Assembly (NCBI GenBank): GCA_003290165.1
Contig: QNQO01000642.1
Coordinates: 372,001-436,000, forward strand
Direction of reading: 5' to 3'
DNA: 64,000 nt
From: Berberis thunbergii
Lineage: Eukaryota > Streptophyta > Magnoliopsida > Ranunculales > Berberidaceae
The position numbers and the translations under genes were made by a program. Numbering within the stretch: position 1 is the stretch's first letter; every line of letters starts with the position of its first letter. Of this stretch, positions 12,391-23,228 are shown one piece after another. The notes beneath the pieces are model-generated. The model had not been told where the DNA came from, did no database searches, and saw only the letters and a program-made list of their open reading frames with translations.

Positions 12391-12589
12391 TCACTACGTG
12401 GTAATGAAACAATCATGAAAACAACCATTTCGACCTAAAAAGCCCCCTGAAGAAGAACAAACGGGTCAAGAGCCTACCAGTTAGAGAACTCAAGTGGAGA
12501 AAATATCATATAGAACGTTTAAAGACGAATTATCAATGAAGGTACTCTACTTAAAAATAATATCATTCCACACTCAATTCTATATACAA

Positions 12590-13160
12590 GAGCAAACCTA
12601 GTCCGACCATGGGGACCACGATGGCGTACACTGGCCGAGTTTGGTCGTATTAAGGATGTTGACAATTTGTTGTGTCTGTGTGACCTAATCCACCTAAAGA
12701 ACCATGGCACCGCAAAACGAACCGAGCTTAGTCTCACGATGGCGCACCACACATAAATAACCCGGTCTGACCAGATGACCATGATGGCACACAACGCCTG
12801 AGTCTAGTCCTATTAAAAATGTCAACAACTCGCCACATCTAAGTGACCTAGTCTACCTAAGGAACCACGACACCACAAAGCGGACCGAGCTCAGTTTCAT
12901 GATGAGTCACTGCGTATGAATAATGTGGTCTGACCAAGAGGACCATGATGGCACACATCGGCCGAGTCTAGGCCTATTAAGGATGTTGACAACTCGCCGC
13001 GTCGAAGTGACCTAGTCCGCCTATTGAACCATGGTGCTGCAGACCGAGTTCAGTCCTGTGACGGCTCACCACTCGCAAAGGATCGAGATGGCACAGAACA
13101 GTCAGGTCTAGTCATATTCAGGATGTCGCAGCTCGATGCACACATGACCTAGTTCACTTA
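12590..13160. repeat. 162-bp tandem repeat array
   Basis: The anchor GACCA(C/T)GATGGC(G/A) recurs at about 12615, 12777 and 12941, and in diverged form at 13081, giving periods of about 162, 164 and 140 bp. Each unit also carries a GACCTAGTCCRCCTAA-like segment and CCGAGCTYAGT. Confidence 0.85.
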
Positions 13161-13189
13161 ACAGAGGTCCAATCCTTTCAGATAGGGAT

Positions 13190-14180
13190 GACTTTTCCAT
13201 AGCTTAACTCGTGTTCAGGATTAAGGTTCATTATGGAAGTCTAGCCCTTGGGCAGAGACGCCTTCTCGGCAGATCAACTCCTCTCCAAGATTGGGGCAGT
13301 ACACTATAAAACTCTAGTACGTTTGAACAAAAACAACTTCTCCACAGCTCAACTCCTTTACAGGATTGAGGTCATATACTATAGAACTCTAGTCCGTTCG
13401 AACGAAGACAACTTCTCCACAACTCAATTCCTTTCTAGGATTGAGCCCATATACTATAAAAGTCTAGTCCGTGCAAATGAAGACAGCTTCTCCACAGCTC
13501 AACTCTTCTTCTGGTTTAATCCATACAGATATAAATGACTTCTCCATAGCCTAACTTCTGCTCAGGATTAGGGTTCATTATGGAAGTCTAGCTTTCGGCT
13601 ATAGATGACTTTCCGACAGCTCAACTCCTCTTCAGGACTGAGCTATACTATAGAAGTATAGTTTGTGCGGATGAAGACGACTTTTCCACAACTCAACTCT
13701 TCTCATGGATTGAGCTTGTATACTATACAAGTTTAGTTCATTCAGACAAAGACAATTTCTCCATAGCTCAACTCCTTTTCAGGATTGAGCCCCTATACTA
13801 TAGAGATCTAGTTCATTCAAACATATATGACTTCTTCATAGCCTAACTCCTATTCAGGATCAGGGTTCATTATGGAAGTCTAGCCTTCGGGAAGAGACAA
13901 CCTCCCTACAACTCAACTCCTCGTCAGGATTGAGCCCCTGTATTATAAAAGTCTAGTTCGTATAGACAAAAACAACTTTTCCACATTTCAACTTCTCATC
14001 AGGATTGAGCCATATAACATAAAACTCTATCAATTTGGACAAAAATGCTTCTCCACGACCTAACTCCTCTTCAGGACTAGGGACCATCATAGAAGTTTGG
14101 CCCATTTGGGCAAAGAGCACCCCTTTACATCTCAACTCATCTTCGAGATTGAGTCCATACATAGCGAAAGTCCAAACCGC
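13190..14180. repeat. 75-bp tandem repeat array
   Basis: The core RACTTCTCCACAGCTCAACTC, AGGATTGAG, ATACTATA and AGTCTAGTCCGT repeats about a dozen times. Two adjacent units (about 13333-13482) are exactly 75 bp. Because 75 is divisible by three, part of it reads as an open frame with a 25-residue repeat (13248-13538), which I regard as incidental. Confidence 0.88.
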
Positions 14181-14801
14181 TCAGACAAAATATGATTCCC
14201 AAGCGCCCTAACTCCTACACGGGAATGGAATTCATTGTGAAAGTTTGGTAGTCCAGACCCAAACAACGCGTGCACAAGCTTAACTCATATTTGAGGTAAA
14301 GCTTATGACACTGCGAGAACCTAATTAGCTCAGGTAAATACGACCATTCTTTAACTTAAGCCTTCTTAAAACTTTAAGTTGGTGTTATTATCAAATGATG
14401 GACCACTCAAGCTAAGATAAGGCTCCAATCCAGACTAAGAACTATTACAAGTGGAAAGGGACTCTATTACCTAAATCCAGTCTTAAAGTATTAGCGACAC
14501 ATTAGTCTATTTGGCCTAATCTGAGCACAGATAAAAAGTGGCGAGTACAATAGATATAGAACAATCACAAATAAAGAGAAGCAAAAATTTTGTATTGATA
14601 AACGTTTCTTATACAAAACACCACTCAGGCAGCAAGATCAAACAGAGTAGAGTCAGGTGCAGCTTTGGGGACGACCAGATCAGTGGCAAGTTCAAGAACG
14701 ATAGGATTGGCTGTCATTTTCGCAGTACTCGAGTCGGCTTCAGTGCCACCTTGTAAGGAAGAGGAATCATCATCCACCTTCTAAAAATGAGCAAAGACTA
14801 A

Positions 14802-16625
14802 CTATTTTGTAAGTGGAAAGGTCCCAATCCTCATGATCATGCCCAATATAATCAAGCAGTTCCCGCCTACCTGCGATAACCTAGCTGAATCAAACGTTCT
14901 TAGCAGCCTCGAGCATCTATCTTTCATTGGCCCCCATTGCGCTTTCAGGTTAGCAACCTCAAGGAGCTTTTTTTCCATCAAATCCACCTTAAAAAGGGCA
15001 TCTGAAAGCTGCATTGTTGCTCAACAAACAAAATTTCCAGAGCATATACTCTGTTCTGTGCAAACTCTACTCCGATGCCCACCATCCCAGCATAAACAAA
15101 GTTGGGTCATCCCCTGGACAAAGGACACACGCAGGGTTATGAACAATAAATATGGAAGAATCAAATGACAGTTAGACAATTGCTGACTTACCTGCATCAG
15201 GTGCTTCTACTCTTTGTTGACATGGTCCCCCGTAGGTATCTTTTCTAGAGGCGGATGGTCAACCAGCTAGGATAACCAATTCCGCAGGAGTTAAATGGAA
15301 CCATTCCTTTCGTCCACTTCCTGGTGCCACTTATGCCAGCCACTAGAGCTAAGGTGGATGGTGTCAAGAGCATGAAAGTCAACACATGCATCAATATGAA
15401 GAACCTTGGGGTCATGGACTATTCTCGCCGCTCCTTTTAACATCCTTCACAGACGGAGGAAACTCAATGACTTCCCTTTGTCAACAGCAGGCGGTAAGAA
15501 AAGCGAGCGAACTCAGGGCCCCGAGCGTGGAGACAATGATTCAGATAGCTCACGAGCATCACCTCCTGGGCATGCGGCTCCATTGGTGCAAGTAGATTAG
15601 TGGACGAACCACAGACAACTTTTCTCAGGGCAGACAACTCTGTCTTCGGGTCAACACCAACAGAAATTCTTATGGCGGACTGAAGAAGAAAGTCGGAGGC
15701 ACGTTTAATCTACTCGATGCTCAACTTATTGGGCTTTACAATCTCGGTCGCCGAAAGAGATCTACTTCCATGACTGACATCAGAGTAGGAGTAGGAGGAG
15801 GAAGATTAGCAGACTCCTCCATAGCCCACTAAATAAAGTTGTCAGGCTCATCCATCACCTTCTCACTCGCATGATAAGGAACTACCAACCAGGAATGCTC
15901 CACAAGCTCTTTTTCCAAGCTAAATAGCAAAGTAGCTTGGTAGCCCCCACCTTGACCTTCATGGATTTGCGAATGAGGGAGAGCAAACCCTTCGCAAATT
16001 TCTTCTCGGATGAACTAGGCAGCTTTCCCCATTTTATTTTATACTCTAGATGCTCAGACATCGATCCCATTAGAGGAGTCGACAGAAGCGGCCAAAGCCT
16101 GCTCAACTCCGTCTGTCTCAACAGAGAACAAACCACTCCGGCTGATATTCTTAGGCTTAAGAACATCTGAAATAGGCATCAACGGCACTGCAAGAAAATC
16201 AACCTTTATTTTCTCCTCCTTAGGAGAAAGAATGATAGAATCATGCCCCCTAACCAACAAACACCATGCTTGTTCATCCTAGTAAAAGTCATTTAATGAA
16301 TTAACTTAGGCGATAGATGAAGCCCAGCTTCCTTTGCCCAGAACAGAACAACGATTAAAATCCTCCACTTGTTTGGCGCAAACTCAGTTGGGGCAATACC
16401 CTAGTACAACAAAAATTGCCAAATGGCATTGGGAACGAGGAAACGCAAGCCTACTTTGAACATGACCTTGTGTAGACTAACATACCCCTCCCTTGGGGTT
16501 ACCGAAGATTCACCCTCTTTAATGAGCGATAACCTCATGTCTTCAGCAACTTGACCATGGTTGCGGAGGTCAAGCAGATCCTCTTTCGACATTGAGGGTT
16601 CCCAAAAGAATTCAAGAAAAATCAC
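14802..16625 (-). pseudogene. Antisense ORF remnant, 'putative gypsy-type transposon' domain-like
   Basis: Minus-strand blocks at 16401-16625 (ending KVMFKVGLRFLVPNAIWQFL, followed after a stop by GIAPTEFAPN), 15882-16166 and 14802-15014 (QLSDALFKVDLMEKKLLEV, coiled-coil-like) together resemble the antisense protein of some plant gypsy elements, classed as a putative gypsy-type transposon domain. Its role is unknown. Stops and frameshifts break it here. Its position between the tandem arrays and the 3' LTR, opposite to gag, matches the TAT lineage. The assignment is from memory of the family. Confidence 0.5.
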
Positions 16626-16925
16626 ATACTGCTATTGAGAAAATTGTTGGGATACCATAGACATGGTTGAACGGAGGTTTGCAATACTTGACTGGATAGT
16701 TCTTGACAAAATAGTGAACAAAAACATGCTCCAAAAGGTGAAAAGATCAAAACTCTTGCAGAGTAGGCTTATATAAGCTCAGCGTGCAAGGGAAGTAATC
16801 ACCTAACTGCTGGATAAGAATTAATTGCAGTGCATAAGCTAAAAAGGCGCCAAAATATGACATAATGGCATCACACAATCCCCCATGCAGAACTAGTTAG
16901 TGGCCCTATACACAGCCCCATTCAC

Positions 16926-16938
16926 TGGAGGGAGTGGT
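16926..16938 (+). other. Polypurine tract before the 3' LTR
   Basis: TGGAGGGAGTGGT directly precedes the LTR start TGATGAGACATCAA. Confidence 0.6.
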
Positions 16939-17524
16939 TGATGAGACATCAAGCGATCATCTAATTACTGCCGTACGCGTGGCACGGGTCAACCCTAATA
17001 CGGAGAGGCCCCAGCATGGTCTCAAGCAAGCCCAAACACGATCTGGCCCAGCCTAGTAACTATTCATCCCATAAGTTAGGTTCCCAAGCCTAGATTACTT
17101 GGGTCTATCATGGTGTGAATTTTGGAGCTTAGCCCAGGACAATAAGGCTCGAACACAGACCTCTGAGCTGTCACGAGCCTTGGATCCACTTGCATAGCTC
17201 TCGACCCAATCAAGTATTGGGTCCCAAATAGAGCCAAGTGTCGAACAAAACTCAGTCATGGACAAGTAAGATCCTGTGCGAGATCTCATCCCTCCATCAC
17301 GCCTCAATAGTAGAGTCAACGAAGGAGTTAAATACTCGCTATATAAGGTTGACAAAGGGGATGAGAAATGTACGCACTTACAATCTAATTTACAGTCTAC
17401 ATCCGTCCTTACTCAATCACCTGACTTTAGCACCGAAGTGTCATCATCCATAACGATGGTCCTTGGGTCGCTACTATTCATTTATGCAGGTCAGGAATCG
17501 ACAGGGATGAATTTGGACGCATTA
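16939..17524 (+). repeat. 3' LTR of the TAT-like element
   Basis: It starts TGATGAGACATCAA and ends GGACGCATTA, where the terminal CA of the 5' LTR has become TA. It is followed by TSD CAATC. Confidence 0.9.
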
Positions 17525-17819
17525 CAATCAAATTGAATACTCATGCCCAATGTTATGTGGGAGAAGAATTATCAATAATGCATAGTCATCTTTGTCGAAA
17601 AAGGGCATGTCGACATCACAAAACAACAAAAATAAAAAAATAAGAGTTGAAGAAGAACCTGATTTCGGCATCTCGGCAAGGAGGCTTGTTGGATCATGAA
17701 GAACTCGGCTAGAAATTGGTTGGATTTGGGCTGGAAATCTGTTGCATCTACTGGAAAAAGAAGATGGAAGAGAAAGGTGATGGAAAGTTCCATCACCATC
17801 TCTCTCCACCGCCAATAGC

Positions 17820-18300
17820 AGCTATAAAAGGATGTCCTCCCCTCTTCTTCATAATCGATCTCCCTTGTGAGCTTTTTGAGTTTAGATGTTAGGGTTCTTC
17901 AACTCCTTCCTGTGTTTGTACGTGAGAGAAAAAAGAAAGTAAAGTGAGGCGAGAGTAAAAAATATCTTTTGTTTTCTTTGTGAGAGATATATGCACCTCG
18001 CGTATATATGTGGTGTCGCTTAGACACGTGTGTATTTAACATCGTTGACGTTGTTTAGCTCTCTCCATTTGTATTCATTCGATCTCACTAGTGAAATTAT
18101 TCTCTTGGCCCATGGACGTAGGCAAACTTGTTGAACCACGTTAAATTGCTTGTGCGGTACGTGTTTTATTTATTTCCATTTAATTTCCATTGATTTATTT
18201 ATAATTTAGATTTATTACTTTCTATTGCAACTATCAATTGTGTTTTGCATCTGTTTTGCTTTCGCGAGGCGCAACAAGCTTGACCCAACCATGTCGCACC
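17820..18300 (+). repeat. Probable solo or partial Copia-like LTR (promoter to U5)
   Basis: CTATAAAAGG at 17821 looks like a TATA box. Downstream, CTCTTGGCCCATGGACGTAGG and GAACCACGTTAAATTGCTTGTG resemble the R-U5 part of plant Copia LTRs. No partner LTR, primer site or TSD was found. Confidence 0.4.
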
Positions 18301-18439
18301 AATTCAATCATCAACAAAAAAGGTCAATATGTTACTTAGAGTTATCCTAAAAACTAATTCTACTAGTCCAAACGATATACATTCGACACAAACATCCATA
18401 TGTAAAGGGTTATAAGGATCTTTAAAATAAATAAAAAAA

Positions 18440-18597
18440 ATAGCCCTTCTACACAACGAGGAAATGGGCGAGTGAGAGGAGCGAGCCATCCCTCCCCCTC
18501 GAGATGAGCAATGGCGTGCATCTCGAAGGGGATGCGTGGTTACAACCATCCCTCGCTCCCTTTCCCTTGCCCATTTCCTCGCCGTCTAGAATTCATG
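18440..18597. mobile_element. MULE-type MITE, about 158 bp
   Basis: Inverted ends meet at ACGAGGAAATGGGC on the left and GCCCATTTCCTCG on the right, with outer ends CCCTTCTACACAACG and GAATTCTAGACGG. The centre has a near-palindrome around CTCGAGATG and CATCTCGAAGGGG. Possible 9-bp TSD ATAAAAAAA at 18431-18439 and 18598-18606, weak because it is A-rich. It shares its ends with the elements at 20435, 22366, 39994, 42696 and 62939. Confidence 0.75.
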
Positions 18598-18980
18598 ATA
18601 AAAAAAATAATTAAAAGAACCCACGGAACAACGTTAAAAGACAAATATATAGGGAGGGCTATGAAATATGTCCAATTTACTACATCTTTTGGGGAAAAAA
18701 AAATACAGTAAACACAAATTGATAAAAATCTAAAATACTAGTGAAGAAAAATTCTAGAGACAAAGTAGTCGTTTTCAATACCAAGTTTAGGCCATGAACA
18801 TAAAATTGAAATGACGCCTGTCTCGAAGAATGTCCAAGACAATGAATGATCTTCTTACCATTTTCTTGCGTTGGCCAAACTTTCGGAAAATAGAAAAACA
18901 TAAAATAAATTGTTAAAATGGTCCCGGCTATTACAGCCATCCCCTCCACCATCACCACCGTACATACCATTGTCACCTTT

Positions 18981-20006
18981 TTATTGTTTAATTTCACATT
19001 CTTGAGAAAGAACTCGTGTACCTTTCTTTAATGTATTAACAGTTAGATCGCATTCAACAGCCAAGTCAACATTCTGTGTCTTCCTCCCTTTCATCTTAGC
19101 CGGAACATTCATCAATAGCTTGAAGTCGAACTTCTTACCCTTGGGGGATTTACCTTTCATGCTCTTTTTAAGGTCACGAGGCAGACCTGTTTTTAAAACA
19201 TCAAGTACTATCTTGAAAGATAATGAACTACTATGATCGAGATCTAGCGCGGAAGTATGACCCTCAGCGATTATCTTTTGTTTGTAAGACAGTAAAGCGC
19301 TACCTCCTTTTCCATAGTGCATATTTGTATCTGAATTTGTGTTTTCTGTATTCAAGGTGATGGTAAACTCAATTTTGTTTTTATGATGAGAAGTGGAATT
19401 CTTGACGCTGAATTTTGAAATGGAAAATGAAGGATCAACGGGCTTCTTGTTAAAGTAGGCGACGACAACACCACCACCAACAAAAATGATGATAATGATG
19501 ATGCCCAGAATAATCCATGCAAGTTTAGAAATGCGAGGGCCATCCTTTTTGTCATCAGGGGTTCGGCAGTGCTCAACCATTAGGGCATTTTCCGGTGGTG
19601 GAACCCGGTAGATTTGATCTTTGGGAAGTTGGATGAGATAGGTGTCTTTACGGAGAGCAGGTGGGAGAGGCAGGGGAGGGCTATCATTGTTTTTACTGGG
19701 AGGGGAAACATCCAGGGGCAGGGAAAGGTTTTCAGGGTACCCTGTAGGGGAGAAATGCTCAGGCAATGTTGGGCTTTCGGGGTCCCTGGGAGGAGGGGCA
19801 TGCTCAGGCAATGGAGGGCTCTCAGTGTTCCTGCAAGGTGGGACATACTCAGGCAGCGGAGGGCTCTCGGGATTCCTGGAGGCAGGAAGATGATGCTCTG
19901 CTGCTGCTGCACGAGTGCCAGGAGGTGGATAGGGCAGCGGAGGGTCATCTTTGTTGCCAGGGTTCCATGCATCTTTGTTGCCGTGAGTAGGCACCCGCTC
20001 CTCCAT
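18981..20006 (-). CDS. NDR1/HIN1-like (NHL) LEA_2-domain membrane protein
   Basis: A single-exon gene of 341 residues. Residues 1-160 form a hydrophilic proline-rich region with a 15-residue repeat (core PESPPLPEH.PP) between about 45 and 118. A strongly hydrophobic helix follows at 163-185 (LAWIILGIIIIIIFVGGGVV). The rest, from KPVDPSFSISKFSVKN onward, resembles the LEA_2 domain of NHL proteins with the alternating beta pattern and C-terminal VDLAVECDLTVNTL. NHL proteins sit in the plasma membrane with the LEA_2 part outside, and several take part in pathogen response. The long proline-rich cytosolic tail is larger than in most NHLs (usually 200-260 residues). The first Met at 20006 is chosen because repeats begin soon after it and no upstream in-frame Met is convincing. 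No stops or frameshifts are present, so it is probably the only functional gene in the window. Confidence 0.82.
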   Translation of the reverse strand: MEERVPTHGNKDAWNPGNKDDPPLPYPPPGTRAAAAEHHLPASRNPESPPLPEYVPPCRNTESPPLPEHAPPPRDPESPTLPEHFSPTGYPENLSLPLDVSPPSKNNDSPPLPLPPALRKDTYLIQLPKDQIYRVPPPENALMVEHCRTPDDKKDGPRISKLAWIILGIIIIIIFVGGGVVVAYFNKKPVDPSFSISKFSVKNSTSHHKNKIEFTITLNTENTNSDTNMHYGKGGSALLSYKQKIIAEGHTSALDLDHSSSLSFKIVLDVLKTGLPRDLKKSMKGKSPKGKKFDFKLLMNVPAKMKGRKTQNVDLAVECDLTVNTLKKGTRVLSQECEIKQ

Positions 20007-20215
20007 GGAAGGATGAGGAGGGGCGGTGAAGAGAGGAGGAACAGGGATAGTATGTCAAAAGGAGAACAAAGGACGTCCCTTGCATGAGGAAGAGGTTGTG
20101 AGGACAAGGTTGCCAGATGATACAGCTCACATTTTGAGTCAAGACAGCCCCGGACTTTGCTTAATCAATCAATCCAAAGCTTCTTCCTATTCCTATTATT
20201 AGACCCCTTTTACTT

Positions 20216-20280
20216 GGTCAATTCTCTCCGCCTCTCCTTCATTTCTTCTATCTCCTTGATGTTCTTTGACCATACAATAT
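20216..20280 (-). promoter_or_regulatory. Putative NHL promoter with W-box-like sites and TATA-like sequence
   Basis: Upstream of the NHL gene on the minus strand, GGTCAA cores (W box, bound by WRKY factors) occur at 20266-20271 (sense TTGACC on the plus strand) and at 20216-20221. TTATATTGTA at about 20272-20281 (minus) could serve as TATA, giving a 5' leader of about 230 bases. Function is inferred from motif and position only. Confidence 0.35.
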
Positions 20281-20434
20281 AACCCCAAGTTATAACTTGG
20301 CTAGCTTAGTTTTACCACAAATCTATCTAAATGACATCTATATTATTTTCTTAAAAAGCTCGCTCATTTCAGTAGTATTTATCATTGACTCAAACAAGTA
20401 CACCATTTAACTATATACTGCTGTATATATATAT

Positions 20435-20611
20435 CAGAAATTCTAAATGGGGAGGAAATCAGCGAGGGAGGAGGGTGTGACCGCTCATCCCACTCGAGAT
20501 GCGCGCCTGCATCCTTGAGATGCGCAGAAGCACGAATCTCAAGGGGATGAGTGGTCACACCCCCTCCCTCACTGTTTTCCTCGCTAGTTTCCTCGACAGT
20601 TAGACAGGCTC
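20435..20611. mobile_element. MULE-type MITE, 177 bp
   Basis: Left end CAGAAATTCTAAATGGGGAGG, right end (reverse complement) GAGCCTGTCTAACTGTCGAGG. The interior is a GC-rich palindrome around GTGTGACCGCTCATCCC and GGGGATGAGTGGTCACAC. TSD TATATATAT lies at 20426-20434 and 20612-20620, consistent with insertion into a TA repeat. Confidence 0.8.
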
Positions 20612-20632
20612 TATATATATATATATATATAT
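20612..20632. repeat. (TA)n microsatellite
   Basis: A run of about ten TA units directly at the MITE edge. Confidence 0.9.
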
Positions 20633-20639
20633 AATTTGA

Positions 20640-22356
20640 ATTTTCATGCAATAAACAGCAGCTAGTATAATCAGGTTCAATGACATTCCAAGCCGAGAAA
20701 AAATTAGCTTTAAAATAACAGAAAATTGGAAGAGTTCATTACGGATACACTTTGCAGTCGGAACGATGCCAAGTTGATGATGCTTCAAGAAGTGCATATA
20801 TATTAGCCTGTTTGAATGACAAGAAAAACTGCATTTACAATGTGAACATTCAGATTTCAGATGAACGAATGAATTAAAACTCTGATGCTGTAACACACGT
20901 CGATAGATATATGGATTCAGGAACAGCAAGAGAATTATGCATCTTGATGCACTACCAAAATGAATAAATAGACAACTAAATAAACAATAAATGTACAAAC
21001 TAGCATGTTTCAGAATCCAATTTCATTAGTGTTATGGACACCAAATACCATGACAGAGAAAGGTCTTAAAGATTAGCCTAAAAGAATGATCTAAACAGCT
21101 AGGCCAGATACTCTATGTCCATTGCTAATCAATTATGGAGTATGGATGCACTCTAACAATTAAGGTGAATGCCACTAGCGAGTTCCGAATCTGCAAACTC
21201 TCAATCTCAAATCAACCCAATCCCACAGCCTAGATGAAATTGTCAATGATGTTTTCAGGGGTTAAATTCTCATTTTCAGATTCTCTCTAACTAAAGTTGT
21301 ATTTAGATGAAGTGCATAAGCTTCTCAACGTGGATCTTTCAGATGCCAGTTTGCTCAAAGAAGAATAGTTTCAGGATGTGTCAAACTTCCAGACATGAGT
21401 TAAACTTGGAAGCTTTGAAAGCACTGTCGAGACATGTTGAACAGTGAAGGAAACTTAGATGTGACACTGAATGGATGGTAGTGAAAGCAGGTGAGTGGAT
21501 GATGAGCTTTTTGCAGAATACATTAGTTTTATTTCAGATAAACAATCAAAACGTGAATGAATCAAATGTAAAAAACAGTATTAGATCCATGAAATTAATG
21601 CTAGGGAATCGACATAGTGGATTACAAAGGTACACTATTTTCATCTTAGGTAAAACCATCCGTCACAACTCTACCAACTCAGTTGATACACCTTTGACAT
21701 AAAATAAAAAGGCAGACACACTTCCCAATGGTGAGAAGCAACATTTATATTTCTTTAACAATTATAATAAGTAGAACCATAACAAAAGTGATTATGAATG
21801 CGCTGATTCTAATGGAACCATAACCAGTAAAATACACTAGTCGTATTGAAAAAGAAAAAAACAACAAAAGATAAAGTAATCGAAATACAATTTTTGAGCC
21901 TGCCTTGTAACGTAGTGGTCGCAAATTCAGAGGTTGAAGAGGTGCTGAGAGTTCTAGCCTTTCTATCCGAAGGGCTTCATGTGCATGCTAGCACATCGAC
22001 TCTGCTTCTCTAGTTCTGAAAGATGTTTCTATCGGGATGGTGGAATCCTTCTGAAGTATGATTTTCTGACAATCACAGAACTGCAACATATGTTATAGAA
22101 TAATGCTGAAGTTCCCGTTCTCCATCTCCATCACCAAGAGTCAACAGATAATTAGCCAAAATTAACTATTAATAGAGGTTAGATGTTTCTCTTTTGCAAC
22201 TTCCAGTAAATGTAAGAGTAAGAACTGGAACAAGCTCAAGAAGAAAACAAGTATCATTGGCCCTGGTGCATGTTAATTCATTCTTGGAACTAGAACCTGA
22301 AAAAAAAAATGATGAGCCCCATTTAAAAAGACGGAGGGTGAAACATATAACAATAT
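20640..22356. other. Intergenic, no supported gene
   Basis: No frame longer than about 75 codons and no recognisable domain. The minus-strand frame at 20600-20998 has no family resemblance. A weak tRNA-like string near 21905 was not accepted as a SINE. Confidence 0.6.
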
Positions 22357-22365
22357 TATGAACTT

Positions 22366-22422
22366 CAGAAATTCTAGGGGGCGAGGGACCGGCGCGAGGG
22401 CCCTTGCTCTCTAGAAGGGCTC
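22366..22422. mobile_element. 57-bp miniature MULE MITE
   Basis: Left end CAGAAATTCTAGGGGGCGAGG and right end (reverse complement) GAGCCCTTCTAGAGAGCAAGG match the ends of the 18440 and 20435 MITEs. A perfect 9-bp TSD TATGAACTT flanks it at 22357-22365 and 22423-22431. Almost nothing remains between the inverted repeats. Confidence 0.82.
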
Positions 22423-22535
22423 TATGAACTTAACATAAGCAATTGGTCACAGAATTATGTGCATCATTTAAATAACCTGGAGCAATAGGAACAAAAACAA
22501 AATAGTCAACGTTAATTGGTAACATTTCCTGGTTA

Positions 22536-22748
22536 TATTGAGAATATATTGCGAATATCCTGATTGATTGGGAATATTTGTATTAGGAAGGTTGCTTATA
22601 GAGTCAATATTGTATAATAGTTTTAAGGAAATTAACAGATTATATTGTGAATATTCTCTGGATTAGTTTGTATATAAACAGGAGATTGTGAATGAGAAAG
22701 AACACACAATACACACAAATCAATTCTTTTGTGTCTAATAATTCATCA
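22536..22748 (+). repeat. 5' LTR of Copia element
   Basis: 213 bp. It contains TATATAAACAGGAG, a probable TATA region. It lacks an 11-bp segment (TCACAATATTC) that is present in the 3' LTR. Confidence 0.92.
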
Positions 22749-22760
22749 TGGTATCAAAGC
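22749..22760 (+). promoter_or_regulatory. Primer binding site, initiator Met tRNA
   Basis: TGGTATCAAAGC, one base different from the canonical TGGTATCAGAGC. Confidence 0.85.
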
Positions 22761-22859
22761 ATATCATACGAGTATCATAAAGGGAGAAAAGGTACCTGAT
22801 CGAAACCTCTTTGAATAAAAAGGGTTTTTTTGAATAAGAAGGAAAGAAGAAGAAAAACC

Positions 22860-23228
22860 TCTGGCCTGATCGAAGTACCTCTGGCCTGATCGAAGAACCT
22901 GTGCGATTCAGATCTGGCCTGATTCAGATCTGATCGAACCTCTGAACTATTGAAACCTCTGATCAAAGACTGAACTATCGAACCTGATCGAACCTTTAAT
23001 CGATCCTGATCGAGACCCCTTATCGAATTTGATTGAACCTGAGAAGAAGAAGAGATCTGTCGAAGAGAAGCACTTCCTCTCTCTGTCGAAGAGAAGACCT
23101 CCCTCTCTCTATCTCTGTCGAAGAGAAGAAGCAGCAGAAAACCCCCATCAGCGAGATCTCCCTCTCCTTTCTCTGTATCTGTCGAAGAGAAGATCTTCCT
23201 CTCTCTCTCTGTCTCTGTCGAAGAGAAT
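22860..23228 (+). repeat. Low-complexity leader repeats of the Copia element
   Basis: First, CCTGATCGAA-type short repeats (22860-23040). Then five copies of CTCTGTCGAAGAGAAG-like units spaced 30-60 bases apart (23053-23228). This untranslated-leader-like sequence occupies the place where gag would be expected. Confidence 0.8.

Larger units (their letters stand above)
9762..17524 (+). mobile_element. Non-autonomous TAT/Ogre-like gypsy LTR retrotransposon
   Basis: Two LTRs (9762-10318 and 16939-17524) flank a 6.6-kb interior, and a perfect 5-bp TSD CAATC lies at 9757-9761 and 17525-17529. The order is primer site, gag, protease, a 162-bp tandem array, a 75-bp tandem array, an antisense ORF, polypurine tract and 3' LTR. 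Reverse transcriptase, RNase H and integrase are absent: protease runs almost directly into repeats. TAT/Ogre elements are known for 3' tandem repeats and extra ORFs, some antisense, which supports the placement. LTR divergence suggests an old insertion. Confidence 0.85.

Noticed and set aside
13190..14180. Regular repeats considered as a CRISPR-like array
   Set aside because: Whole units repeat without conserved-repeat/unique-spacer alternation, in a plant retrotransposon context.
19580..20107. Other frames over the NHL gene (both strands)
   Set aside because: Shadows of the repetitive proline-rich coding region; only the LEA_2 frame shows family resemblance.
21895..21965. Possible second SINE (GTAACGTAGTGGTCGC and AGAGTTCTAGCC)
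   Set aside because: Only weak box-like strings; no A tail or TSD could be identified.
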